The notes below the pieces were generated by a model that was given only the letters and a program-made list of their open reading frames with translations, ran no database searches and was not told where the DNA came from. The position numbers were made by a program, and so were the translations under genes. A stretch of DNA of 64,000 nt from Pseudorhodoferax sp. Leaf265 (GTDB taxonomy: Bacteria > Pseudomonadota > Gammaproteobacteria > Burkholderiales > Burkholderiaceae_C): NCBI RefSeq assembly GCF_001422365.1, contig NZ_LMMT01000038.1:257044-321043 (forward strand), given 5' to 3'. This document shows positions 55,197 to 63,397 of the stretch, piece after piece. Position 1 is the stretch's first letter. The number at the start of each line of letters is the position of its first letter.

Positions 55197-55309
55197 GTGG
55201 CCGCCAATGGTGTGCGGCGCAGCAATCGCGGTTGCGGTGAATTGCTGAGACCGGCCGGCGATCGCGCGCTTGTCCGACAGCGGCGTGGCGCGCTCTCTGT
55301 CCCGGATGC

Positions 55310-55327
55310 TGGTTACGGTCTGGTTAC
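55310..55327 (+). promoter_or_regulatory. Direct repeat TGGTTAC x2 upstream of fba
   Basis: TGGTTAC at 55310-55316 and again at 55321-55327, spaced 11 bp (one helical turn), 46-63 bp upstream of the fba -10 box. The arrangement suits tandem binding of a regulator on one face of DNA. Confidence 0.35.
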
Positions 55328-55372
55328 CGGCCGCAGCGCTCGGGTTTCACCCGATTCGGCGGGCCATCCCCC

Positions 55373-55378
55373 TACAAT
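55373..55378 (+). promoter_or_regulatory. Candidate -10 box for fba
   Basis: TACAAT about 57 bp upstream of the fba GTG start. No convincing -35 element at normal spacing; the TGGTTAC direct repeats lie upstream and may bind an activator. Confidence 0.4.
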
Positions 55379-55434
55379 TCCGCGGTTTTGTGCATCCCGC
55401 CGCCCCGGCCTCCCATCCCAAGAAGGTGTCACCA

Positions 55435-56322
55435 GTGAATCAGGAACAGTTGAACAAAGTCTCCACCGGCAACGGTTTCATCGCCGCTCTGGACCAGAGT
55501 GGCGGCAGCACGCCCAAGGCGCTCAAGCTCTACGGCGTCGAGGAATCCGCCTACAACGGCGAGGCGCAGATGTTCGACCTGGTGCACGCCATGCGTAACC
55601 GCATCGTTACCAGCCCGGCCTTCGACGGCCGCCGTGTGCTGGGCGCCATCCTGTTCGAGATGACCATGGACCGCCAGTTCGACGGCGTCGACGCCGCGAC
55701 CTACCTGTGGGAGAAGAAGCAGGTCGTGCCCTTCCTGAAGGTCGACAAGGGCCTGGCCGACGAAGCTGACGGCGTGCAGCTCATGAAGCCCATGCCCGAG
55801 CTCGACGCCCTGGTGGCGCGCGCGGTCAAGAAGGGCATCTTCGGCACCAAGATGCGCTCGGTCATCAACAGCGCCAACGCCAAGGGCATCGATGCCGTGC
55901 TGGACCAGCAGTTCGCCGTGGGCCTGCAGATCCTCAAGGGTGGCCTGATGCCCATCATCGAGCCGGAAGTCAACATCAAGGCCACCGACAAGAAGGAAGC
56001 CGAGGCGCTGCTCAAGGCCGGCTTCATCAAGCGCCTGGACGCGCTGCCGGGCGACGCCAAGGTCATGCTCAAGCTGACCATCCCCACGGTGGACGGCTTC
56101 TACAGCGAACTGGTCAAGCATCCCAAGGTCGTGCGCGTGGTGGCGCTGTCGGGCGGCTACAGCCGTGACGACTCCAACGCCATGCTGGCCAAGAACCCCG
56201 GCGTGATCGCCAGCTTCAGCCGCGCGCTGACCGAAGGCCTGTCGGCCCAGCAGTCCGACGCCGAATTCAACGGCGCGCTCGACAGCGCCATCGAATCGAT
56301 CTACAAGGCCTCCATCGCCTGA
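55435..56322 (+). CDS. Fructose-bisphosphate aldolase class I
   Basis: Cleaves fructose 1,6-bisphosphate by a Schiff-base mechanism, 295 residues. Matches bacterial class I aldolases: [57 protein letters not shown] and Lys213 in [13 protein letters not shown] as probable Schiff-base lysine. Start is the GTG at 55435, preceded by GAAGGTG. Most Burkholderiales in this genomic context carry the same arrangement upstream of purC. A strong terminator follows. Confidence 0.92.
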   Translation: MNQEQLNKVSTGNGFIAALDQSGGSTPKALKLYGVEESAYNGEAQMFDLVHAMRNRIVTSPAFDGRRVLGAILFEMTMDRQFDGVDAATYLWEKKQVVPFLKVDKGLADEADGVQLMKPMPELDALVARAVKKGIFGTKMRSVINSANAKGIDAVLDQQFAVGLQILKGGLMPIIEPEVNIKATDKKEAEALLKAGFIKRLDALPGDAKVMLKLTIPTVDGFYSELVKHPKVVRVVALSGGYSRDDSNAMLAKNPGVIASFSRALTEGLSAQQSDAEFNGALDSAIESIYKASIA

Positions 56323-56342
56323 GCGGCGCCCGCGCCCAGCCC

Positions 56343-56369
56343 AAGGCCGCGGAATCCGCGGCCTTTTTT
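56343..56369 (+). terminator. Intrinsic terminator after fba
   Basis: AAGGCCGCGG (56343-56352) pairs with CCGCGGCCTT (56356-56365) around a 3-base loop, followed by a run of six Ts in total (56364-56369). It separates fba from purC. Confidence 0.9.
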
Positions 56370-56441
56370 CTGGGCGGCCGGCGTCGTGGACAATCGCCGG
56401 CGACCCGTGTTCCGACTTTCCGATGCCTTGCGGCCTGCACC

Positions 56442-57338
56442 ATGACCTCTGCCCTGCACACCTCCAAGCTGACCTCCCTGCCGCTGCTGGCCCGCGGCAA
56501 GGTGCGCGACAACTACGCCGTCGGCACCGACCGCATCCTGATGGTGGCCAGCGACCGCATCAGCGCCTTCGACGTGATCATGGGCGAGCCCATCCCCGGC
56601 AAGGGCGCGTTGCTGACGCAGATGGCGCTGTACTGGTTCGACCAGTTGGGCCACCTGTGCCCCAACCACCTGACCGGCGATGCGCCCGAGAGCGTGGTGG
56701 CGCCTGAAGAGGTCGAGCAGGTGCGTGGCCGTGCCATGCTGGTCAAGCGCCTCAAGCCCATTCCGGTGGAGGCGGTGGTGCGCGGCTACCTGGCCGGCAG
56801 CGGCTGGAAGGAATACCAGGAAGGCCAGGCCGTCTGCGGCGTGCCGCTGCCCGCTGGCCTGAAGAACGCCAGCCAGCTGCCCGCACCCATCTTCACCCCG
56901 GCCTACAAGGCCGAGGCCGGCGCGCACGACGAGAACATCACCTTCGAGAAGGTCGTGGAGATCGTCGGCCTCGAGCTGGCGACGAAGATCAAGGACACCA
57001 GCATCGCGATCTACCAGGCCGCCTGCGCGATTGCCCAGACCAAGGGCATCATCATTGCCGACACCAAGTTCGAGTTCGGCCTGGACGATGCCGGCACGCT
57101 GCATCTGATGGACGAGGTGCTGACGCCCGATTCCTCGCGCTTCTGGCCCGCCGAAAGCTGGCAGGAGGGCAGCAACCCGCCCAGCTACGACAAGCAGTTC
57201 GTGCGCGACTGGCTGGAATCGGTGCGCATCAACGGCAAGCCCTGGGACAAGACCCCGCCGGCGCCGCGCCTGCCGCGCGAGGTGATCGACAAGACCGCTG
57301 CCAAGTACCAGGAAGCCTGGCAGCGTCTCAACGGCTGA
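56442..57338 (+). CDS. purC: Phosphoribosylaminoimidazole-succinocarboxamide synthase
   Basis: SAICAR synthase of purine synthesis, 298 residues. Motifs: [73 protein letters not shown] and [34 protein letters not shown]. This longer version (about 300 residues) is the form common in beta-proteobacteria and yeast rather than the 237-residue E. coli form. Its TGA abuts the stop codon of the convergent thioredoxin gene. Confidence 0.96.
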   Translation: MTSALHTSKLTSLPLLARGKVRDNYAVGTDRILMVASDRISAFDVIMGEPIPGKGALLTQMALYWFDQLGHLCPNHLTGDAPESVVAPEEVEQVRGRAMLVKRLKPIPVEAVVRGYLAGSGWKEYQEGQAVCGVPLPAGLKNASQLPAPIFTPAYKAEAGAHDENITFEKVVEIVGLELATKIKDTSIAIYQAACAIAQTKGIIIADTKFEFGLDDAGTLHLMDEVLTPDSSRFWPAESWQEGSNPPSYDKQFVRDWLESVRINGKPWDKTPPAPRLPREVIDKTAAKYQEAWQRLNG

Positions 57339-58307
57339 TCAGTTCAGCGCCATGCTGAGCTTGCGGCGGTAGCTGGAGACCAGCGCCGCCTGCGGGTCTT
57401 CCGCCATGGCCGCCTTGCCGGTCAGCTCGATGCCGCCGGCGGTCTTGCCGCCAGCGTCGGCCGCGGCCTTGGGCTTGGGCGGCGTCAGCAGCTCCAGGAT
57501 GGCGATGTAGGTCTTGCGCGGGAGCTCCTCGCTCCACTTCTTGTCGCGCATGATGATTTCCAGCAGTTCGTCCATGGCAGCGGTGGGCTCGCCACGCGCC
57601 AGCAGCACGCGGCTCTTGGCCAGGCGCAGGTCGAAGTCGCGCTTGTTCTCGGCGATCTTGGCGTCGAATTGCTCCACGCTCCAGTCCTGGCGCGGGTCGG
57701 CGGCCACGGCTTCGAGCGCTGCGCGCCACTGGGCCAGCGCCTCGAAGCGCAGCTGCACCGGGATCTGCACCAGCGCCGGCTGCAGCGCCGCGCCGGCGTC
57801 CTCGAAGTGGCCGGCGGAGATCAGCAGCTTCACGTAGTCGTAGCGCGCGTCGTCGTTGGCCGGGTTCACGGCCAGCGCTTCCTGCAGCTTGACCAGGGCG
57901 GCATCGGCGTCGCCGGACTCCAGCAGCTCCTGCGCGGCCTCGGCCTCGTCGGCGCTGGCCAGTTCGTCTTCACCCGGCACGTGCTTGTCCAGGAACTCGC
58001 GGATCTGCGCTTCGGGCACGGCGCCGACGAAGCCGTCCACCGGCTGGCCACCCGAGAACATCACGCAGAACGGGATGCTGCGCACGCCGAACATCTGGCT
58101 CAGCTGCTGGGCGATCTGCGGCACCTTGTCGGCATCGAGCTTGGCCAGCAGGAAGCGGCCGTCGTAGTCGCGCTCGAGCTTTTCCAGCACCGGGCCCAGC
58201 TGTTTGCAGGGGCCACACCATTCGGCCCAGATGTCCAGCAACACCGGTTGCTGCTGGGAGGCTTCGATCAGGTCGGCCTGGAAATTGTCGAGGGTGATGT
58301 CAATCAT
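57339..58307 (-). CDS. Thioredoxin-TPR protein (CnoX/YbbN-like)
   Basis: A 322-residue fusion of a thioredoxin domain and a TPR-like C-terminal region. The active site WCGPC (Cys31, Cys34) is intact, so unlike E. coli YbbN (CnoX, SxxC) it could be redox active. Residues 110-285 contain helical repeats (AAQELLESGDADAALVKLQEALAVNPAN). Relatives act as chaperone/redox partners for GroEL substrates. It sits on the minus strand between purC and purE and starts 35 bp from the purE ATG. Confidence 0.9.
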   Translation of the reverse strand: MIDITLDNFQADLIEASQQQPVLLDIWAEWCGPCKQLGPVLEKLERDYDGRFLLAKLDADKVPQIAQQLSQMFGVRSIPFCVMFSGGQPVDGFVGAVPEAQIREFLDKHVPGEDELASADEAEAAQELLESGDADAALVKLQEALAVNPANDDARYDYVKLLISAGHFEDAGAALQPALVQIPVQLRFEALAQWRAALEAVAADPRQDWSVEQFDAKIAENKRDFDLRLAKSRVLLARGEPTAAMDELLEIIMRDKKWSEELPRKTYIAILELLTPPKPKAAADAGGKTAGGIELTGKAAMAEDPQAALVSSYRRKLSMALN

Positions 58308-58330
58308 CGGGAGAACCTGGGGGTGAAAAG

Positions 58331-58336
58331 TAAAAT
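58331..58336 (+). promoter_or_regulatory. Candidate -10 box for purE
   Basis: TAAAAT ends 6 bp before the purE ATG (58343). If this is the true -10, transcription would begin at or next to the start codon, giving a leaderless message. No obvious -35 element is seen. Confidence 0.35.
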
Positions 58337-58342
58337 CGCGCG

Positions 58343-58834
58343 ATGAGCGCAGTTCAAATTGGGATTGTCATGGGCTCCAGCAGCGACTGGGACACCATGC
58401 AGCATGCGGTGGGGATTCTCACGCAATTCGGTATCGCACACGAAGCACGGGTGGTCTCGGCCCACCGCATGCCGGACGAGATGTTCGCCTATGCCGAGGC
58501 CGCCGCCGGCCGCGGCCTGGCGGCCATCATCGCGGGCGCCGGCGGCGCCGCCCACCTGCCCGGCATGCTGGCGGCCAAGACCACGGTGCCCGTGCTGGGC
58601 GTGCCGGTGGCGAGCAAACACCTGCAGGGCGTGGATTCGCTGCACAGCATCGTGCAGATGCCCAAGGGCATCCCGGTCGCCACCTTCGCGATCGGCGTGG
58701 CCGGCGCGGCCAATGCGGCGCTGTTCGCCGTCGCCATGCTGGCTGTGAACGACCCGGCCCTGCGCGCCAGGCTCGATGCCTTCCGCGCCGAGCAGACCGC
58801 GGCTGCCCAGGCCATGACCTTGCCGCCGGTATGA
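58343..58834 (+). CDS. purE: N5-carboxyaminoimidazole ribonucleotide mutase
   Basis: Purine enzyme converting N5-CAIR to CAIR, 163 residues. Motifs: [32 protein letters not shown] with the catalytic His, [17 protein letters not shown] and [28 protein letters not shown]. It overlaps purK by ATGA, and the two act in sequence. No Shine-Dalgarno is seen upstream. Confidence 0.96.
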   Translation: MSAVQIGIVMGSSSDWDTMQHAVGILTQFGIAHEARVVSAHRMPDEMFAYAEAAAGRGLAAIIAGAGGAAHLPGMLAAKTTVPVLGVPVASKHLQGVDSLHSIVQMPKGIPVATFAIGVAGAANAALFAVAMLAVNDPALRARLDAFRAEQTAAAQAMTLPPV

Positions 58835-60015
58835 CGCAGCCCCCCTTGTTGCCCGGCGCCACGCTGGGTGTGATGGGCGGCGGCCAGCTGGGCCGCATGT
58901 TCGTGCACGCGGCGCAGAGCATGGGCTACTTCACGGCCGTGCTGGACCCGGATGCGTCCAGCCCCGCAGGCCGCGTGAGCCACCACCATGTGCAGACCGA
59001 CTACCTGGATGCCCAGGGCCTTGCCGAACTGGCGCGCCTGTGCGACGCCGTGACGACCGAATTCGAGAACGTGCCCGCGCCCGCGCTGGCGCAGCTGGCC
59101 GCTCGGCGGCCCGTGGCCCCCGCGGCAGAGGCCGTGGCCATCGCCCAGGACCGCAGCGCCGAGAAGGCGCACTTCACGCGCATCGGCGTGCCCTGCGCAC
59201 CCTACGCCGAAATCACGGACCAGGCCTCGCTTGAACAGGTCGACGCCCAGCTGCTGCCAGGCATTCTCAAGACCGCCCGCATGGGCTACGACGGCAAGGG
59301 CCAGGCGCGGGTGCGCACGCGCGAGGAACTGGCGGCCGCCTGGGAGCGGCTGCAGCGCGCGCCCTGCGTGCTCGAGCAGATGCTGCCGCTGGCCGACGAG
59401 TGCTCGGTCATCGTGGCGCGCGGCCGCGACGGTGCCATGGTGCATTTCCCGGTGCAGCACAACCTGCACCGCGACGGCATCCTGGCCGTGACCACCGTCC
59501 ACGCCGGCGTGCTGCCGGCCGCCATCTGCGAGAAGGCCATCGCTGCCGCGCGCGCCGTGGCCGAGGGCCTGGCCTACGTGGGCGTGCTGTGCGTGGAATT
59601 CTTCGTGCTGCAGGACGGCCGCCTGGTCGTCAACGAGATCGCGCCGCGCCCGCACAACAGCGGCCACTACAGCATCGATGCCTGCGACGTCTCGCAGTTC
59701 GACCAGCAGGTGCGCACGCTGGCCGGCCTGCCGCTGGTCGCGCCGCGCCTGCACAGCCCCACCGTCATGCTGAACCTGCTCGGCGACCTGTGGTTCGACC
59801 CCAATGGGCAGCGGGCGCAGGTGAGCGCAGAGGCCGTCACGCCGCCATGGGATGCGGTGCTGGCCCTGCCCGGCGTGCACCTGCACCTGTACGGCAAGCT
59901 CAAGGCAGCGCGGGCGCGCAAGATGGGCCACCTGAATGTGACGGGCGCCACGCCCGAGGCCGTGCGCACCACCGCCTTGCGGGTGGCGGCCATCCTGGGC
60001 ATCGCGCCGTTCTGA
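58831..60015 (+). CDS. purK: N5-carboxyaminoimidazole ribonucleotide synthase
   Basis: ATP-grasp enzyme that makes N5-CAIR from AIR and bicarbonate, 394 residues. Motifs: [73 protein letters not shown] and [29 protein letters not shown]. Translationally coupled to purE; 2 bp before the Sua5 gene. Confidence 0.96.
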   Translation: MTQPPLLPGATLGVMGGGQLGRMFVHAAQSMGYFTAVLDPDASSPAGRVSHHHVQTDYLDAQGLAELARLCDAVTTEFENVPAPALAQLAARRPVAPAAEAVAIAQDRSAEKAHFTRIGVPCAPYAEITDQASLEQVDAQLLPGILKTARMGYDGKGQARVRTREELAAAWERLQRAPCVLEQMLPLADECSVIVARGRDGAMVHFPVQHNLHRDGILAVTTVHAGVLPAAICEKAIAAARAVAEGLAYVGVLCVEFFVLQDGRLVVNEIAPRPHNSGHYSIDACDVSQFDQQVRTLAGLPLVAPRLHSPTVMLNLLGDLWFDPNGQRAQVSAEAVTPPWDAVLALPGVHLHLYGKLKAARARKMGHLNVTGATPEAVRTTALRVAAILGIAPF

Positions 60016-60017
60016 CC

Positions 60018-61043
60018 ATGATCCTTGCTGCTGCCGATCCCGGCGCCATCGCGCGCGCGGCCCAGACGCTGGCCGCTGGCGGGCTGCTGGGCCTGCCCAC
60101 CGAAACCGTCTACGGCCTGGCGGCCGACGCCGGCAACGACGCCGCCGTGGACAAGATCTACGCCGCCAAGGGCCGCCCGGCCGACCACCCGTTGATCGTG
60201 CACGTCGCGCCCGGCGATGCCGGCGGCCTGCCGCCGGCGCTCGCGCACTTCGCGCAGGACTGGCCGGCCTGGGCCGAGGCCTTGATCCGGCGCTTCTGGC
60301 CCGGTCCGCTCACGCTGATCCTGCCGCGGCGCAGCGCCGTGGGCGCCAAGGCGGCCGGCGGACAGGACTCGATCGGCTTGCGCTGCCCCTCCCATCCGGT
60401 GGCCCAGGCCGTCTTCCGCGCCGCCGCCGAGCTGGGTGTGGCCGGCGTGGCGGCGCCGAGCGCCAACCAGTTCGGCCGCGTGAGCCCGACCACGGCCGCG
60501 CACGTGGCCGCGGAGTTCGGCGATGGCCTGCTGGTGCTGGACGGTGGCGCCTGCGATGTCGGCATCGAATCGACCATCGTCGACGCGACCCGCGGCGTGC
60601 CGGTGTTGCTGCGTCCCGGCGGCATCAGCCGCGAGCAGATCGAGGCCGTCTGCGGCCAGCCCGTGCGCGGCAAGGACGAGCTGGCGGCCGACCCGCGCGC
60701 TTCGGGGACCCTGGCCGCGCACTACGCGCCGCGGGCCAGCGTGCGCTTGATGGACGCCGCCGCCTTGCAGGCCGCGCTGCAGGTGCTGGGCACCGAGCTG
60801 GACGCGGCCGTGGATGCCACGCCCACCGTGGCGGTCTATGCGCGCACGGCCCTGCACAGTCCCTCGCGCCGCGTGCTGGCGCGGCGCATGCCCGCGGATG
60901 CGGCTGATGCAGCGCGCGAACTGTTCGCCGTGCTGCGCGAGCTCGACGCGACGGGCGTGCGCCTGATCTGGGTGGAAATGCCCCCGTCCGATGACGCGTG
61001 GGCGGGTATACGTGACCGTTTGCAACGTGCGGCAGCTGCCTGA
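60018..61043 (+). CDS. Threonylcarbamoyl-AMP synthase, Sua5 type
   Basis: Makes the activated precursor for t6A37 tRNA modification, 341 residues. The YrdC domain covers about residues 1-200 (GLLGLPTETVYGLAADAGND, IYAAKGRPADHPLIVHV, PGPLTLILPRR, APSANQFGRVSPTTAAHV, ESTIVDATRGVPVLLRPGGIS). A C-terminal Sua5 domain follows (ASGTLAAHYAPRASVRLM onward), so it is the long Sua5 form. Starts 2 bp after purK. Confidence 0.93.
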   Translation: MILAAADPGAIARAAQTLAAGGLLGLPTETVYGLAADAGNDAAVDKIYAAKGRPADHPLIVHVAPGDAGGLPPALAHFAQDWPAWAEALIRRFWPGPLTLILPRRSAVGAKAAGGQDSIGLRCPSHPVAQAVFRAAAELGVAGVAAPSANQFGRVSPTTAAHVAAEFGDGLLVLDGGACDVGIESTIVDATRGVPVLLRPGGISREQIEAVCGQPVRGKDELAADPRASGTLAAHYAPRASVRLMDAAALQAALQVLGTELDAAVDATPTVAVYARTALHSPSRRVLARRMPADAADAARELFAVLRELDATGVRLIWVEMPPSDDAWAGIRDRLQRAAAA

Positions 61044-61083
61044 CCGCGGCCGTACACTCCCGCAACTTTTTCTGGAGAGACCG

Positions 61084-62052
61084 ATGAGTCGAATTTCCTG
61101 GCGGCGCGCCCTGGCCGCCGTGGCCCTGGGTGCCTCGGCCGTGTTGCTGAGTGCCTGCGGGTCGAGCACCACCGAGTCGGACCTGCAGCCCAGCCGCCTG
61201 ATTTCCTTTGGCGATGCCTTCTCCGATGTGGGGCAATCCGGTGGCAACAGGTACACCGTCAACGACGGCACGACCAACCATTGGCTGGCGCAGGTGGCAG
61301 CGGAGTACGGCATGACCATCACCGCCTCGAGCGCCGGCGGGACCGGCTATGCCAGGAACGGTGCCCGGGTGGTGGAAAAGCCCGACCTGCTGGGCAGTTC
61401 CGACACGTTGACCGTGACCGAACAGGCTGCCGCCTTCCTGGCCGCAGGCAACACCTATGCGGAGAACGACCTGGTCATCGTCAACGGCGGCATGGCCGAT
61501 GTGCTGGCGCAGGCCAAGGCTTTCCTGGCCGGTAGCCAGACCCAGGACGAGTTGGTGAAGAACGCGGACACGGCGGGCAAGGCGCTCGGCACCTTGACGC
61601 GAAATCTGGTCGCGTCCGGGGCAAAACACGTGGTGGTGGTCGGCACGATGAACCTGGGCATCACGCCCTGGGCCCAGGCATCTGGCCAGGCCTCCGCCAT
61701 CGAAAGCGCCAGTCAGGCCTTCAATTCTGCGTTCCTGGTGTCCGTGGTCGACCTGGGGGAGACAGTGCTGTACGTGGACGCGGCCTACTACTTCAACCTC
61801 GCGGCTGACAAGGACACGATCTCGAGCTTTGGCCTGAACAATGCCGTCAACGTGGCTTGCACTTCGGCGGATGCCGGCCCAGGCATCGGCATCGGCAGCA
61901 ACGAGATCAACTCGGCACTGTGCACGACCGGCACCATCGCCTCCGGCGTCACGTACAACAGCTACATGTTCGCGGACAAGCTGTACACCACGCCCAATCT
62001 GCAGCGCCAATTCGGTACGTACGCCTACGGACGGATCAACAACCGCTGGTGA
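61084..62052 (+). CDS. SGNH-fold lipoprotein with replaced catalytic residues (probable pseudoenzyme)
   Basis: A 322-residue lipoprotein with a lipobox at Cys25 (VLLSAC). It aligns by eye with the SGNH hydrolase encoded at 62116-63222, but the key residues are changed: GDS of block I is GDA (Ala45 in SFGDAFSDVG), GAND of block III is GMAD (residues 136-139), and DxxH of block V is DKLY (298-301). Loss of Ser, Asn and His argues against hydrolase activity and for a binding or structural role. The frame is intact with no stop or frameshift. A terminator shared with the convergent gene follows. Confidence 0.82.
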   Translation: MSRISWRRALAAVALGASAVLLSACGSSTTESDLQPSRLISFGDAFSDVGQSGGNRYTVNDGTTNHWLAQVAAEYGMTITASSAGGTGYARNGARVVEKPDLLGSSDTLTVTEQAAAFLAAGNTYAENDLVIVNGGMADVLAQAKAFLAGSQTQDELVKNADTAGKALGTLTRNLVASGAKHVVVVGTMNLGITPWAQASGQASAIESASQAFNSAFLVSVVDLGETVLYVDAAYYFNLAADKDTISSFGLNNAVNVACTSADAGPGIGIGSNEINSALCTTGTIASGVTYNSYMFADKLYTTPNLQRQFGTYAYGRINNRW

Positions 62053-62071
62053 GCACGCCAGGCTGAAAACG

Positions 62072-62100
62072 AAAAGAGCCCCGCGGGGCTCTTTTGTTTT
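62072..62100. terminator. Bidirectional intrinsic terminator
   Basis: AAAAGAGCCCCG (62072-62083) pairs perfectly with CGGGGCTCTTTT (62084-62095), with further Ts downstream (TTTTGTTTTTT) on the plus strand and a run of Ts on the minus strand. It serves both convergent SGNH genes. Confidence 0.9.
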
Positions 62101-62115
62101 TTGGGCGGCTGGAGT

Positions 62116-63222
62116 TCAGAGCCAGTTCTTGGCTTTGAGCGCTTCCAGTGCCATGTCGCGTATCAGGGAGTGGCCATAGGGCGTGGGGTGCACGGTGTCG
62201 GCGAACAGGTAGCGCGAGGAGTCCGCCCGCGTGGTCGCGGTGGTGCAGGTCAGAGAAGGTGCCAGGAAGCCCGGTGCCTGCGGGAAGGTGTTGGTGCAGG
62301 CGGGGGTGTCCGTGACCGTGAGGCCGAATGCGGCCGGCGTGACCGAATGCTGGGAGTTCTGCGCATAGAAATCGACCTGAGCGACTTCGGCCGTGCCATC
62401 CAGGCCCGCCTTGAGCGCGGCGTTGAACGCGAGGGTCATGCCGTCGACCAGTTGTTGCGCCTGCGCGCCTGCAGCCAGCGTTTCAGGCGTCTTGCTGATG
62501 TTGGGCAGGTTCAGCACCAGGACGCGCTTGGCGCCCTTGGCGACGATCTGCGTGCGGATCAGCGTGGCCAGTTCGGTGCCGGCCTGCGCCAAGGTGCCGA
62601 TGGCTTGGGCCGTGGCCGCCTGCACCTGCTCCGGAGTGGTCGCGCCAGCCGCTGCTGCGGCGAATGCGTCTGTCGCGACGAACACGTCGTTCGCGCCAGC
62701 CAGCACGGTCACGAGTTCCCGGTCGGAAAAGCTGCCGCCCGAGGCCGCCAGATGGTTGGCGATTTGCGTCGCAACCGGAACGGTCAACTGGCCCAATTGG
62801 CCCTGGAACTGGGCCTGCTCCGTCTGGATGTTCAGCAGTGCCTTGTTCCAGGGGCCGACCGGATCGGTCACGCGCGAGCCGCCCTGGCCGTAGGCCGTGC
62901 AGCCGGGGTGGTTGGTGACGGCGGCTGCGAGTGCCGCGAAGATGCCGTCGGGTTTGGCCTCCAGCCCGGTCTGCGCCGCACAGGGGGCTGCCAGCTCCAG
63001 TTTGACCGACAACTGCTCGATCCAGATCTCGTTGCCACCGCCGTTGACGGTGTACTTCCCGCCACCCAGGGCCGCGATGCCCGGTGTCTTGTAGCTCCCC
63101 ACGTCGGACAGACTGTCGCCGAACGACACGAGCCGGCTGTAGGTCGGACCGTCATCGCCACCACCGCAGGCGGCCACCGCGAGGGCTGCGAGGACGGCGA
63201 GGCAAGTCTTCTTCAATTGCAT
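62116..63222 (-). CDS. SGNH/GDSL-family lipoprotein hydrolase
   Basis: A 368-residue lipoprotein esterase. Lipobox with Cys19 (LAVAACGGGDD), then block I SFGDSLSDVG with Ser37, block II glycine in YGQGGSRVTD, block III GAND (176-179) and block V DTVHPTPYGH with Asp342 and His345. All catalytic residues are present. Resembles outer-membrane or secreted GDSL lipases/esterases of beta-proteobacteria, lacking an autotransporter barrel. Shine-Dalgarno AAAGGAA lies before ATG 63222. Confidence 0.87.
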   Translation of the reverse strand: MQLKKTCLAVLAALAVAACGGGDDGPTYSRLVSFGDSLSDVGSYKTPGIAALGGGKYTVNGGGNEIWIEQLSVKLELAAPCAAQTGLEAKPDGIFAALAAAVTNHPGCTAYGQGGSRVTDPVGPWNKALLNIQTEQAQFQGQLGQLTVPVATQIANHLAASGGSFSDRELVTVLAGANDVFVATDAFAAAAAGATTPEQVQAATAQAIGTLAQAGTELATLIRTQIVAKGAKRVLVLNLPNISKTPETLAAGAQAQQLVDGMTLAFNAALKAGLDGTAEVAQVDFYAQNSQHSVTPAAFGLTVTDTPACTNTFPQAPGFLAPSLTCTTATTRADSSRYLFADTVHPTPYGHSLIRDMALEALKAKNWL

Positions 63223-63326
63223 GGAATTCCTTTCAACGGCTTGAATGCAGGAGGTCATGGCAATGTGCGCGGAGCCGCTCACAAAATTTACAGCCAGACA
63301 CGCTTTGGCGGGCGATTTTTGAACGA

Positions 63327-63368
63327 AAGGGAATGCAAGTCGACCAAAGAAGATGTGCAAATTCCCTT
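63327..63368. other. Inverted repeat between the carboxypeptidase and SGNH genes
   Basis: AAGGGAAT (63327-63334) and ATTCCCTT (63361-63368) form perfect 8-bp arms around a 26-bp centre, in an AT-richer intergenic stretch 30 bp after the carboxypeptidase stop. It could be a weak termination or mRNA-stabilising hairpin, or an operator for the SGNH gene. Confidence 0.4.
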
Positions 63369-63397
63369 GTCATCGGGCGTTTGCATGCATTAGGTCG

